A DNA stretch of 32,441 nucleotides, from positions 1 through 32,441 of the forward strand of contig VGZI01000056.1 of assembly GCA_016872605.1 (NCBI GenBank), in the 5' to 3' direction. Below the pieces are notes generated by a model, which saw only the letters and a program-made list of their open reading frames with translations, searched no databases and was not told the DNA's origin. The translations under genes were made by a program, and so were the position numbers. This DNA is from Planctomycetota bacterium. GTDB lineage: Bacteria; Planctomycetota; Planctomycetia; Gemmatales; Gemmataceae. Positions 9,101-15,348 of this stretch are shown one piece after another (position 1 is the stretch's first letter; the number at the start of each line of letters is the position of its first letter).

Positions 9101-9292
9101 GGCCATGATGGCCGGGAGAACACGCTGGGCGACGCCGTCCTTGATCACCTTGTCGCGCTCGGCTCGATACTTCGTCTGCAGCGCCTTGATCTCTTCGGCC
9201 GACGGCGCCTTGGTCGGCTGAGCGGGCGTGAGCAGCGCGAATGACAACATCACGCAAGCAACGAGGCCGGACCGAAGTAGGACGTTCGACAT
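6158..9292 (-). CDS. Secreted giant WD40-repeat (multi-propeller) protein
   Basis: This 1044-residue protein has a signal peptide (residues about 5-25, ending TPAQ). A helical segment at about 30-100 (SAEEIKALQTKY, AQEAIRQARWQLP) is followed by WD40 repeats to the end. About 18-20 repeat ends are readable (KIWDLSNG, KLWNAETG, IQFWDPENA, VRLWDFD, KIWERDTG, IIIWDADKG, IKLWDRKTG, VRLWDLS and degenerate ones), enough for two or three seven-bladed propellers. It lacks the kinase domain that many planctomycete WD40 proteins carry. WD40 propellers are protein-binding scaffolds; partner unknown. The start at 9292 has GGGAG nine bases upstream and begins the signal peptide; the 61 extra codons up to 9475 cover the promoter. 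A clear -10 (TATACT) lies about 80 bp upstream. Confidence 0.9.
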   Translation of the reverse strand: MSNVLLRSGLVACVMLSFALLTPAQPTKAPSAEEIKALQTKYRAERDKVIKDGVAQRVLPAIMAKAEELAKKSGAALAGGRFMQAQEAIRQARWQLPYHPSSVPDYVSRVIGNLRLRHARAINVVAFSHDGLKLATASNDKTVKIWDLSNGHEILTYEGHKADVKCLAWSPDGKFIASVGEEKVIKLWNAETGKDEQAIAAVGDSIRAIAISKDGKHVFTGQHGRMPALVNGIFVYEAKTGKLVREVRDFQARISSMTLNAEGNILATGDEDSSIRLFQYPSFVDNVNQPAYWTDQPRTGAVYQVGFSPDDKTLFRVGGLGVQLFTTPLPGAPFQVGAARLTIPANGPRCAAFSRDAKMIFTGDFQGSIQFWDPENAQKIGEFKNAHGHAVHSLAFTPQGNRLASCSGDFIVRLWDFDITLQSRDIEGHDAPIWTAAFNADATKIVSASADRTVKIWERDTGKVLVNFAEHTAPVTVAQFSPDGKVVASAGGDKVVRIFDAMTGQSLRTCEGHVSTITYLDFSSDSKKIVTGSADRRIIIWDADKGKELIRINDNPSIVAAVAFSPNGKQIAVGNIDQTIRLYDAETGKLQHSWNAHGTAVSGVAYSPNGLMLASCGADQAVAVWPLNTPGANAIRLVGHTGPVSTVAFRMDNIHLVSAGADQLVKLWKIEGNGGKEVQTFRGHKDWVTAAAFSKDGFHVVSSSVDRHVKLWEITSRELPLVAEHASAVQAVAVSPDGTLIATGSSDRSIKLWDRKTGVEVATLTGHTHAVMFMLFTPDGKRLISLSGNPKANDRGDAEIRFWEINPPREIVRTQQQLNVFGKGRLRTFSSFMATDPAGKQLYIWYHFNDASTSTIVDGFDIETGAPVWDKDGRPTFVETTRKINSLAIAANGKIGVTGGRDGSVRLWDLSLTEAKPAPGGDWFLFNKVGVADLGFTPDGSILVATSEVGDIKIAKVQGREVLKEFKGHKSGIAACIVSPDGKTFATVDGDNVIKAWSIDGKELRSWNCGRHQDMFIINFAFTNDSKQIVTANANTTVYVLDLP

Positions 9293-9311
9293 GGTGCATC
9301 TCCCGAAATAA

Positions 9312-9331
9312 GTCAGGCTCACCTGCCTGAC
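9312..9331 (-). promoter_or_regulatory. Hairpin in the 5' leader of the WD40 gene
   Basis: Perfect 7-bp arms GTCAGGC/GCCTGAC with a 6-base loop end 20 bases before the start codon and about 10 before the Shine-Dalgarno. It could affect transcript stability or ribosome access; there is no evidence beyond position and symmetry. Confidence 0.35.
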
Positions 9332-9372
9332 ATGCGCCGCCTCACCAGGCTCAAAAGCCTTGCCTACGATTG

Positions 9373-9402
9373 AGTATAGTTGCTTGCACCCATGTGACAC
9401 AA
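9373..9402 (-). promoter_or_regulatory. Candidate sigma70-type promoter of the WD40 gene
   Basis: On the minus strand a TTGTGT -35 (9397-9402) and a TATACT -10 (9373-9378) are separated by 18 bases, about 80 bases before the start codon. The -10 is good and the -35 is weak. Inferred from consensus only. Confidence 0.4.
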
Positions 9403-9528
9403 CGAGAAATTCGGAAAGCCGATTTGTTAGCCGAATGTAGTGATCGTTTCGCCGAAGGTTAGATCTGCACGCCACTTGCGGTTACCTTGATGCATCCCTC
9501 GATTTCAGAACCGAACAAGAGGTGCATC

Positions 9529-9681
9529 ATGATCGATCGCGAGCACGAAGAAGGAATGACGAGCCAAGATCATGAAAAACAAGAATGGCACAAATCGGAT
9601 GTTGTCCTCGGTACCATCGCCATCATTGTCGGAGGTCTGATGCTGGGCGCATGCCTCTACTGCCCCTCGGCTATCCGATGA
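9529..9681 (+). CDS. Small single-pass membrane protein (hypothetical)
   Basis: This 50-residue frame runs divergently from the WD40 gene. It has a charged N terminus (MIDREHEEGM, then EKQEWHKSD) and one hydrophobic segment of about 20 residues (VVLGTIAIIVGGLMLGA) before a short end with two Cys. AAGAGG sits six bases before the ATG at 9529, a better start than the upstream ATG at 9487. Charge and hydrophobic layout are those of a real small membrane protein, but there is no recognised family and it could be chance. Function unknown. Confidence 0.4.
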   Translation: MIDREHEEGMTSQDHEKQEWHKSDVVLGTIAIIVGGLMLGACLYCPSAIR

Positions 9682-9811
9682 CTGACGTCCCCGATTGTGT
9701 CATACGGCGTGGATGCGAAGCGATTGCGCACACGGTTTGAGCCGTGGACATTGATGCTGAGCGGATTCATTGTTTTTTCGGGAGGGATGGAGAAGGACAT
9801 CTCGTTGAAAA

Positions 9812-9863
9812 AACTCGAAGCGCCAGCGAATGACCGGTGCGTCCTTCGCTCACGCTTCGGGTT
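9812..9863. repeat. Palindromic element of the CCCGAAGCG-GAGCGA family
   Basis: Arms 9812-9833 and 9842-9863 are imperfectly complementary over about 22 bases around an 8-base loop. The core CGAAGCG..AGCGA recurs at 19711-19761 as a palindrome and, as a single arm, inside gatA (23278-23304). Confidence 0.65.
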
Positions 9864-9875
9864 TTGTGACCGCCC

Positions 9876-10151
9876 TTAATACCAGAACGGATTATCGATC
9901 GGCGGGACCGGACTTTCGGGAAGCTGCCAGGCCGAGTCCGGCACAGGCATGGTCTGATCGGGCGCGATCGGTTTGGGATCAACGGCCGTATTGGGATCGA
10001 TCAGGTACGGATCGATCACATACGACTCCTGATCCGAGGTTAACGTGGGGCTCAGAGCCACTTCAGAAGTGGCCGCCACTTGGACGATTGGATCTGCATC
10101 GGGGACGCACCGTTCCTCGAGGCATTCCACGCGGGGAAGATACCGCTTCAT
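9876..10151 (-). CDS. Short protein with planctomycete 'LE-(D/E)-R' N-terminal motif
   Basis: This 91-residue protein begins MKRYLPRVECLEERCVPDA. The R-x-E-C-L-E-(D/E)-R-x-(V/L)-P motif marks the N terminus of many large planctomycete surface or secreted proteins. What follows is a Pro/Asp/Ser-rich, probably disordered tail (IDPYLIDPN, PKPIAPDQ) ending PPIDNPFWY, with no extra domain. Either it is a genuine mini-member or a truncated remnant of a larger gene. The frame is open up to 10361, but a minus-strand terminator-like hairpin at 10222-10257 lies in that extension, and the motif is N-terminal in the family, so 10151 is the better start. Export is possible but no classical signal peptide is visible. 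Confidence 0.55.
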   Translation of the reverse strand: MKRYLPRVECLEERCVPDADPIVQVAATSEVALSPTLTSDQESYVIDPYLIDPNTAVDPKPIAPDQTMPVPDSAWQLPESPVPPIDNPFWY

Positions 10152-10690
10152 GAGGGGACATTCTTCCTGCCCCGCACCCAGGCGGATCACTCGTTGGCCT
10201 CTGAGTTTTCGTTTTCGTTTGAAAAAATGTCGAATTACGTCTACGACATAATTCGACCGTTCGCACAAATCGCCAACCCAGGGGAGATTGACCACGAGCA
10301 GAGGCCCGCGCAGGCCGGGTAAGTACGGCGAATGACGTGACAGTTCGGCCTTACGAGTCATGCCGAACCCACATCAACAACGAAATATTAAGCATTGTCA
10401 AATCGAATTGCAATTTGTTTTCAAAAAAGTGCGCGGAAAATCAGACAGGACCTGTTAAGACGTAACGGCACGAAGTGAAACCTGCCGAATTGGCATGAAC
10501 TAATTATGCTGACACAATAATTTTTGATACTGTGGCATGAATTTGACAGCAAGGCAGTTTTGTTGCCATTGGTTCCCTGAAAAGCCAGCTGCAATGACTT
10601 CCTCGAAAAACGGTAGTTGAAAATCGACCGCGACTTCTCGACATGGAGACAGCCGGCACGCCCAGACGCCGTACTTCCCGGGCCCGCCGG
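10152..10690. other. Intergenic region between the kinase and the small LEER protein
   Basis: About 540 bp, more AT-rich than its surroundings (especially 10370-10560), with no credible gene. It contains one terminator-like hairpin (10222-10257). A minus-strand TTGACA occurs near 10400 but I could not pair it with a convincing -10. Confidence 0.6.
10222..10257 (-). terminator. Intrinsic terminator-like hairpin
   Basis: Perfect 9-bp arms GTCGAATTA/TAATTCGAC (10229-10237 and 10249-10257) with an 11-base loop are followed on the minus strand by ATTTTTTC. It is placed to end read-through from the kinase gene (stop at 10691) or to act as an attenuator in the leader of the gene starting at 10151. 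The stem is A/T-rich, so strength is uncertain. Confidence 0.5.
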
Positions 10691-13600
10691 CTATTTCGCC
10701 GACTGCAAGGCGCGCGACGCTTCGATGACTCGGCGAAACGTCGGCAACTCGCGAATCGGGTCGAGGTCGCGGTCGATTTCCAAGTACTCAAACCCAAATC
10801 CCTTCTTCAGTGCACTCGCCAACAGCCGCATCGCCTCACGCCGGTCGTCCGGTTCCTGCTGCGAGGTGAGCGCGTAAATCCCGGCGACTTGATACAGGTT
10901 CGATGGATTCGTGTCGGTCAGCAGTGCCTTCTCGGCGTCCTTGAGCGCCAAGTCGCGTTTTCCGAGGCGGGCCAAATAGACGCCACGGCCTGCCAAGGGT
11001 CGAACATCGTCCGGATAAAGCGCGACGGCCGTATCCAAAACGCCGACGGCTTCCTCGGTGCGTTTGAAGTACTTGCCCAGGACATGGGCCTTGTTCGTGA
11101 GCGCCGACAGCGATTGGGGGTTGAGCTTGAGCGCTTGATTGAAATCGCTGAGTGCTTTCTTCGGCTCGCCAGGCAGAAACGCGATGCCGCGGGTGATCCA
11201 GCTCGCCTCGTCCGTGGGCTCATGGCGCATGCCCTCGGCGAAATCCACCTTGGCGCCGTCGCGGTCGCCGGCTTTTTCGCGCAACTTGCCACGCAGGAAA
11301 TAGACGCGCGTCTGCTTGATCCCGCGGTCGAGCGCCGCCGTGAAATCGCCGATCGCCTCGGCATTCTTTTTCATCGATTGATAGGCCAAGGCACGCTGGA
11401 CGTAGACCTCGTGGAAATCGGGCTTCAGCGCTACGGCGTCCGTGAAATCGGCGATGGCGGACTTCGCATCGTTGTGACGCATGTGCGACAGCCCGCGATT
11501 GTAATAGGCGCCGTAGAAGCGCGGTCGCAGTGCAATGCACACGCCGTAGCTGGCGATGGCGTCCGTATGCTGCGAGAGATAGTCGTGGCAGATGCCCTTG
11601 AGGAAATTCAGGTTGAAATCCTGCGGGCTCATGCGGATGGCGTCCTGAACGATCAGTAGCGCCTGGCGAAACTTGCCCGTTTCCGCCAGTTGCTTGGCCG
11701 CCAGATAGCGGTCTTGAACCGTCTTGAGCTCGGCCTTCTGAGCGCGCTCGAAATAGGCGCGAGCGCTGTCAGGGCCGAAAAGACGCTGGTGCAACTCGCC
11801 CTGTTGCCGCATCAAAGCCGCGGGGGAATGTCCGTCGCCGAAACAAGCGTCGGCCAGGGAGCAGAACTGCAGCCCTTCCTGGAACAACGCGTGCCTGCGA
11901 CCAGCGTCGGTTTCCTTTTCACCGGCGAGTTGCCTGGCGTTGGCCAGGAGAACGAGCAGTTGGCCAACCTCGGCGTCCAGGCGCTGGCGTTCGTCCGGGG
12001 CGAGACGCCGCGTGGCCGGGCCTTCGCGCCAGTTCGGATTCTCAAGAACTTGAAAATGCGCCAGCGTCGATCGGCACGCCTGTTCCCCTTCGGCGAGTTG
12101 ATCGCCGGCGGTGCGGGCGTGCAACAGGAAATACGCGGTTTGAGCGTCTTCCTGAAACCGCGCCAGAATTTGTTTTGCTTCCAGACGACGATGTTCCTCC
12201 TCGCGCAGAGCGAATGCCGACGTCAAGCCCGCGACAACGACGCAGAGAACGCCGACAAACGTCGCCCATGACATCAAGCGCGGATGCCTCACCCGAAACT
12301 TCTGCACACGTTCCCACGTCGATGGATTGCCGGCATGCACCAGCGGCAAGTGATCGAGCTGACCCTGCAAGTCTTCCTGCAGCTCGCGTGCGCTCTGATA
12401 CCGCTGCTTCGGATCGGCGGCCAGGCAGCGCAACACGATCGCTTCGACGGCTGGTGATATCGACGGATTCAAGTCGCGCAAAGAAGGTGGCCCGTCGTTC
12501 CGGTCCTGGATCATGCGATCGATCGTCTCGCGCGTCGATTGGTTGCGATACGACGGAAACGGAGAAGCCCCGGTAAGCAACTCGAACAACATGACGCCAA
12601 GCGAGTACAAATCGCTGCGCGCGTCGACAGTGCGAGTCTGCCCGCGAAACGCATCCAGATGCTCCGGAGCCATGTACGGCAGCGTGCCGCCGATCGACGC
12701 CGCATTGGCGTTGTTGCGCTCCTTGTTGTCCTTCGCCAGGTTAAAGTCGAGCAGCATCGGCATGCCATCGTCGGTGATCAGGACATTGGCGGGCTTCAGA
12801 TCTCGGTGCAGGATGCCTCGCTCGTGCGCATGGGCTAACCCATCGGTCAATCGGACGGCGAGCCAAAGAATCGAGTCGACGTAGCTCATCCCCTCGAGTT
12901 CAAGCACGGACGCTGGAACCTTCCCCGTGTGGGCGCCGTCATGAGCGCCGCCATGGGAATCATGGTTCTCGCCATGACTGGCCAAGTCCCTTGACGAATC
13001 GTCGATCCTCCGCGTGCTCCGTCTGTGGCCATTGATGGTGCTGAGCAACTCCCTGCCCGACGCGGGGACGCTCTTGTGCGTGCGAATGTCGGCAAGTACG
13101 TGGGCCATCGTCGTCGAGCCGAGGTACGGCATGCAAACGGCCTGATACGGTCGGCCATGATGGAACGAATAGATCGGCACAATGTGCGAGTGCTGTAGTT
13201 GCGCCAGCGTCTGCGACTCATTGAAGAGGCCGGCCGCGACTTTTAGTGCCACTTTGCGGCCGGCGAGATCGCCTTGCTGGGCCAGGAACACTTTGCCGAA
13301 CGCGCCCTTGCCCAGTTCCGCGAGCAATTTGAAGCCAAGGAATTCGTCGCCGACTTTGGGCAGCTCCAGCATCGCTTCATTGACGTTCCAGGCGACTTCC
13401 GGATCCGACAGACCCCGGCGCCGGCCGTCAGCGGCCCCAGCGACACGCGTTTGATCGGTGTCTTGGTCAAACGACGCCAGCGTCGGCGGCTTTGCGGTAA
13501 TCGGATAATCACTGTCGTCCGGCGGCGTCAGATTGATGTCAAGCTTGGATGGAATGCCCAGGTCGTGCCGCGACAGCGAGACGGACGAGCTTTCGCGCAG

Positions 13601-13894
13601 AACAAAATCGTCCTCGGCAATCCGATACGCGAACACCGGGTCGGCGAATAACTCCGGGTATCGCTCCTGATAGACTTCGATCTCCGCAGGTTGGCCCTGT
13701 TGCCAGCGGTGCACCATGTCGATTCGCACCAACTCACAGAGAGTTTCCAAATAGCTTGGATCGTTGGCTGGCGGAAGAAACAGTTCAAGCTCAGCCGTGC
13801 CGAAGAGCGTCAGCGCGGTGCGAAAGGCGCCGAGATGGTCCGTGAGCGGAGCGGGCGTAATCTGCACGGTGGCGGGACGGGAAACTGAATTCAT
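10691..13894 (-). CDS. Membrane Ser/Thr protein kinase with C-terminal TPR repeats
   Basis: This 1067-residue protein has an N-terminal planctomycete module (HRWQQGQPAEIEVYQERYPEL, about 62-82). The kinase domain spans about 185-515: GKGAFGKV glycine loop at 195-202, VALK with Lys218, HRDLKPAN at 363-370, DFN at 383-385 in place of DFG, APE at 409-411. One membrane segment lies at about 542-563, and C-terminal TPR repeats at about 690-1000 (for example FYGAYYNRGLSHMRH). It should phosphorylate Ser/Thr in the cytoplasm, with the TPR part across the membrane. A His/Gly/Asp-rich insert (HGENHDSHGGAHDGAH, 307-322) interrupts the lobe junction. GGAG nine bases upstream supports the start. Target unknown. 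Confidence 0.93.
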   Translation of the reverse strand: MNSVSRPATVQITPAPLTDHLGAFRTALTLFGTAELELFLPPANDPSYLETLCELVRIDMVHRWQQGQPAEIEVYQERYPELFADPVFAYRIAEDDFVLRESSSVSLSRHDLGIPSKLDINLTPPDDSDYPITAKPPTLASFDQDTDQTRVAGAADGRRRGLSDPEVAWNVNEAMLELPKVGDEFLGFKLLAELGKGAFGKVFLAQQGDLAGRKVALKVAAGLFNESQTLAQLQHSHIVPIYSFHHGRPYQAVCMPYLGSTTMAHVLADIRTHKSVPASGRELLSTINGHRRSTRRIDDSSRDLASHGENHDSHGGAHDGAHTGKVPASVLELEGMSYVDSILWLAVRLTDGLAHAHERGILHRDLKPANVLITDDGMPMLLDFNLAKDNKERNNANAASIGGTLPYMAPEHLDAFRGQTRTVDARSDLYSLGVMLFELLTGASPFPSYRNQSTRETIDRMIQDRNDGPPSLRDLNPSISPAVEAIVLRCLAADPKQRYQSARELQEDLQGQLDHLPLVHAGNPSTWERVQKFRVRHPRLMSWATFVGVLCVVVAGLTSAFALREEEHRRLEAKQILARFQEDAQTAYFLLHARTAGDQLAEGEQACRSTLAHFQVLENPNWREGPATRRLAPDERQRLDAEVGQLLVLLANARQLAGEKETDAGRRHALFQEGLQFCSLADACFGDGHSPAALMRQQGELHQRLFGPDSARAYFERAQKAELKTVQDRYLAAKQLAETGKFRQALLIVQDAIRMSPQDFNLNFLKGICHDYLSQHTDAIASYGVCIALRPRFYGAYYNRGLSHMRHNDAKSAIADFTDAVALKPDFHEVYVQRALAYQSMKKNAEAIGDFTAALDRGIKQTRVYFLRGKLREKAGDRDGAKVDFAEGMRHEPTDEASWITRGIAFLPGEPKKALSDFNQALKLNPQSLSALTNKAHVLGKYFKRTEEAVGVLDTAVALYPDDVRPLAGRGVYLARLGKRDLALKDAEKALLTDTNPSNLYQVAGIYALTSQQEPDDRREAMRLLASALKKGFGFEYLEIDRDLDPIRELPTFRRVIEASRALQSAK

Positions 13895-13900
13895 CCGAAG

Positions 13901-14266
13901 CTACTCCAAAGGCAAGCTGTAGACGGCGCGCAACATGAGCGCCGCGCCAACGCAGTTGGCGATTTCACTTGTTTTGGATTCCATTCCCATTAGGGCCGAA
14001 GGCGAGAAGGGAAGCACGACATCCGCCGTGCCGCCAAAAGCCTTTCCCACATCCGGATGGGGATTCCCGGACGGAAACAAACCAGGGGCCTGCCGTCGCG
14101 GCTTGCCGCGAACTTGCAGGAAGGCGTGGCAAACTTTGCCGGTTGCGCCGTTTACATCGACTAGGCTGAGTCTGTCGGAAGTATAACCCACGATATGTGG
14201 CTTGTCGAATGAGCAATGCCAATAACGAACGATTTGTACGAATACCAAAAAGCTGCCAAGGTTCAC
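13901..14266 (-). CDS. Doubtful short reading frame upstream of the kinase
   Basis: A 121-codon frame with a GTG start ends six bases before the kinase start, an operon-like spacing. The composition is mixed (GKPRRQAPGLFPSGNPHPDV, then a Met/Ala-rich end) with no recognisable domain, and another frame overlaps it. It could be a small gene or simply the kinase leader. Low confidence. Confidence 0.2.
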   Translation of the reverse strand: MNLGSFLVFVQIVRYWHCSFDKPHIVGYTSDRLSLVDVNGATGKVCHAFLQVRGKPRRQAPGLFPSGNPHPDVGKAFGGTADVVLPFSPSALMGMESKTSEIANCVGAALMLRAVYSLPLE

Positions 14267-14702
14267 AATTGCGAACTGTTTGCCAACGCCGCCGGCGCTG
14301 ATCTAACCCGGATCAGTCAGCTCAGCAAGTCGTCTTAACACAGAGTCACACAGCCCACAAAGAAAATGCGTCATAGGCAAAATAGACTATGTCCCTGTGT
14401 TCTCGATCGAGATTCTAGCGCAACTCACTACTCCCATTGATTCTCACTGTAAAACACATCTTTGGAATCCTGTTTCCCAGCAACAATCTTCTACGCCATC
14501 GGACTCCGACGCCTAATATTGAAACGCAGAGTGCGCAGAGAACGCGGAGAAGATTCGGCCATATCGCTGTGCGTTCTCTGCGCACTCTGCGTTTCAAGAT
14601 GGAGACATGTACTCGATTTCGTTCTTTCTTGTTCTCGTGATTGATCTTGGTTGCGGCTCGGCCGCGCTCCGTTCTCCGTGTCTCTGTGGTGAATCATTCG
14701 GG
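14267..14702. other. Repeat-bearing intergenic region
   Basis: No gene is supported here. 14335-14400 contains ACACAGAGTCACACAG-like sequence; 14519-14597 is a strong inverted repeat (separate entry). 14665-14697 is the complement of an ATTCACCACAGAGACACGGA unit, a sequence type commonly dispersed in large bacterial genomes. Short open frames here translate repeats only. Confidence 0.6.
14519..14597. repeat. Inverted repeat with AACGCAGAGTGCGCAGAGAACGC arms
   Basis: Arms 14519-14545 and 14571-14597 are perfectly complementary over 27 bp around a 25-base centre. This GCAGAG-rich unit belongs to a widely dispersed family distinct from the other palindromes here. It lies downstream of the Fae homologue (minus strand stop 14703) and could stabilise or terminate its transcript. 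Confidence 0.85.
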
Positions 14703-15257
14703 CTAGATATTCCCGTCCAGCCCCTGCTGGTGGAAGTAGTGCTGTACGGTGCTCTGGTTGTCAAGCAGCCAATTGATGTCCGGTTCGTCGTTCATCGCCT
14801 TGCGGATGACCTTCACCGTAGCCTCGCGATGAACGGCAAACAGCCCTGCATGATCGATCTTGCCCTTGGGGACCTTCAGGATCGACGGATCAAGCCAGAC
14901 AGAGTAGATGATGCCGAGGTCGTGAGCCTTCTTCTTGGGGATATCGCCGGCGCGAACCGCATCGAGCACGCCGTTGGCGATCGCTGCCTGCACGGTTCCC
15001 ATCAGGATGTTCGTGTAGCGAGAATCGTTGACCGTGACTTTGCTCACCATCAGCGTTACCGGCTTGACTTGGACATCGCTATTGAGAATGGCGAACACCT
15101 TCGTGTGCCCCTTGACTTGGTCGCCAACGAGCGTCGCCAGGGCCGTGCCCACCGGGCCGTCGAGTTCGCCGATGACGATCTCGGGCTCGGCACAGAGGTA
15201 GTCGAGAGCGCCTTCGACGAGCGCTTCGCCGGTGCGCAGAACAATGCGTTTGGCCAT
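14703..15257 (-). CDS. Formaldehyde-activating enzyme (Fae) homologue with altered active site
   Basis: This 184-residue protein matches the Fae family along its length: GEALVEG at the start, GPVGTALATL, GHTKVFAIL, KPVTLMVSKVTVND, and HREATVKVIRKAMNDEP near the end. Fae condenses formaldehyde with tetrahydromethanopterin to methylene-H4MPT, a C1 pathway present in planctomycetes. In canonical Fae the catalytic His lies in the AHIDLIIG segment; here the aligned segment is AEPEIVIG, so Glu24 replaces it. It is therefore a paralogue that may bind or sense the cofactor or formaldehyde, or have another activity. The C terminus is about 15 residues longer than typical. GGGAGG lies eight bases before the ATG. 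It follows the dehydrogenase/cytochrome gene on the same strand, separated by a 63-nt palindrome. Confidence 0.85.
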   Translation of the reverse strand: MAKRIVLRTGEALVEGALDYLCAEPEIVIGELDGPVGTALATLVGDQVKGHTKVFAILNSDVQVKPVTLMVSKVTVNDSRYTNILMGTVQAAIANGVLDAVRAGDIPKKKAHDLGIIYSVWLDPSILKVPKGKIDHAGLFAVHREATVKVIRKAMNDEPDINWLLDNQSTVQHYFHQQGLDGNI

Positions 15258-15284
15258 GAACTTATCCTCCCATTAACGTGATCG

Positions 15285-15347
15285 CGTTTAGCCGCTCGCC
15301 TTGGGCGAGCGCGGGGCCCGCGCTCGCCCAAGGCGAGCGGCTAAACG
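15285..15347. repeat. Perfect 63-nt palindrome (31-bp arms)
   Basis: Arms 15285-15315 and 15317-15347 are fully complementary around a single G. The arms read CGTTTAGCCGCTCGCCTTGG onward and themselves contain the nested palindrome CGCTCGCC..GGCGAGCG. It begins one base after the dehydrogenase stop codon (15349) and fills most of the gap to the Fae start. Related CGTTTAGC/GCTAAACG ends occur at 20966-21013 and 25007-25052. Confidence 0.92.
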
Positions 15348-15348
15348 A

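Noticed and set aside
9697..9879. 60-codon plus-strand frame after the small membrane protein
   Set aside because: No Shine-Dalgarno, no motif, and its end overlaps the palindromic element at 9812-9863.
14415..14700. Small open frames with VRRERR/SAQRTRR peptides
   Set aside because: They translate the CGCAGAG-type inverted repeat on both strands.
15285..15347. Palindrome considered as a standard Rho-independent terminator
   Set aside because: No T-run follows on either strand; it may still end transcripts but is better described as a repeat.
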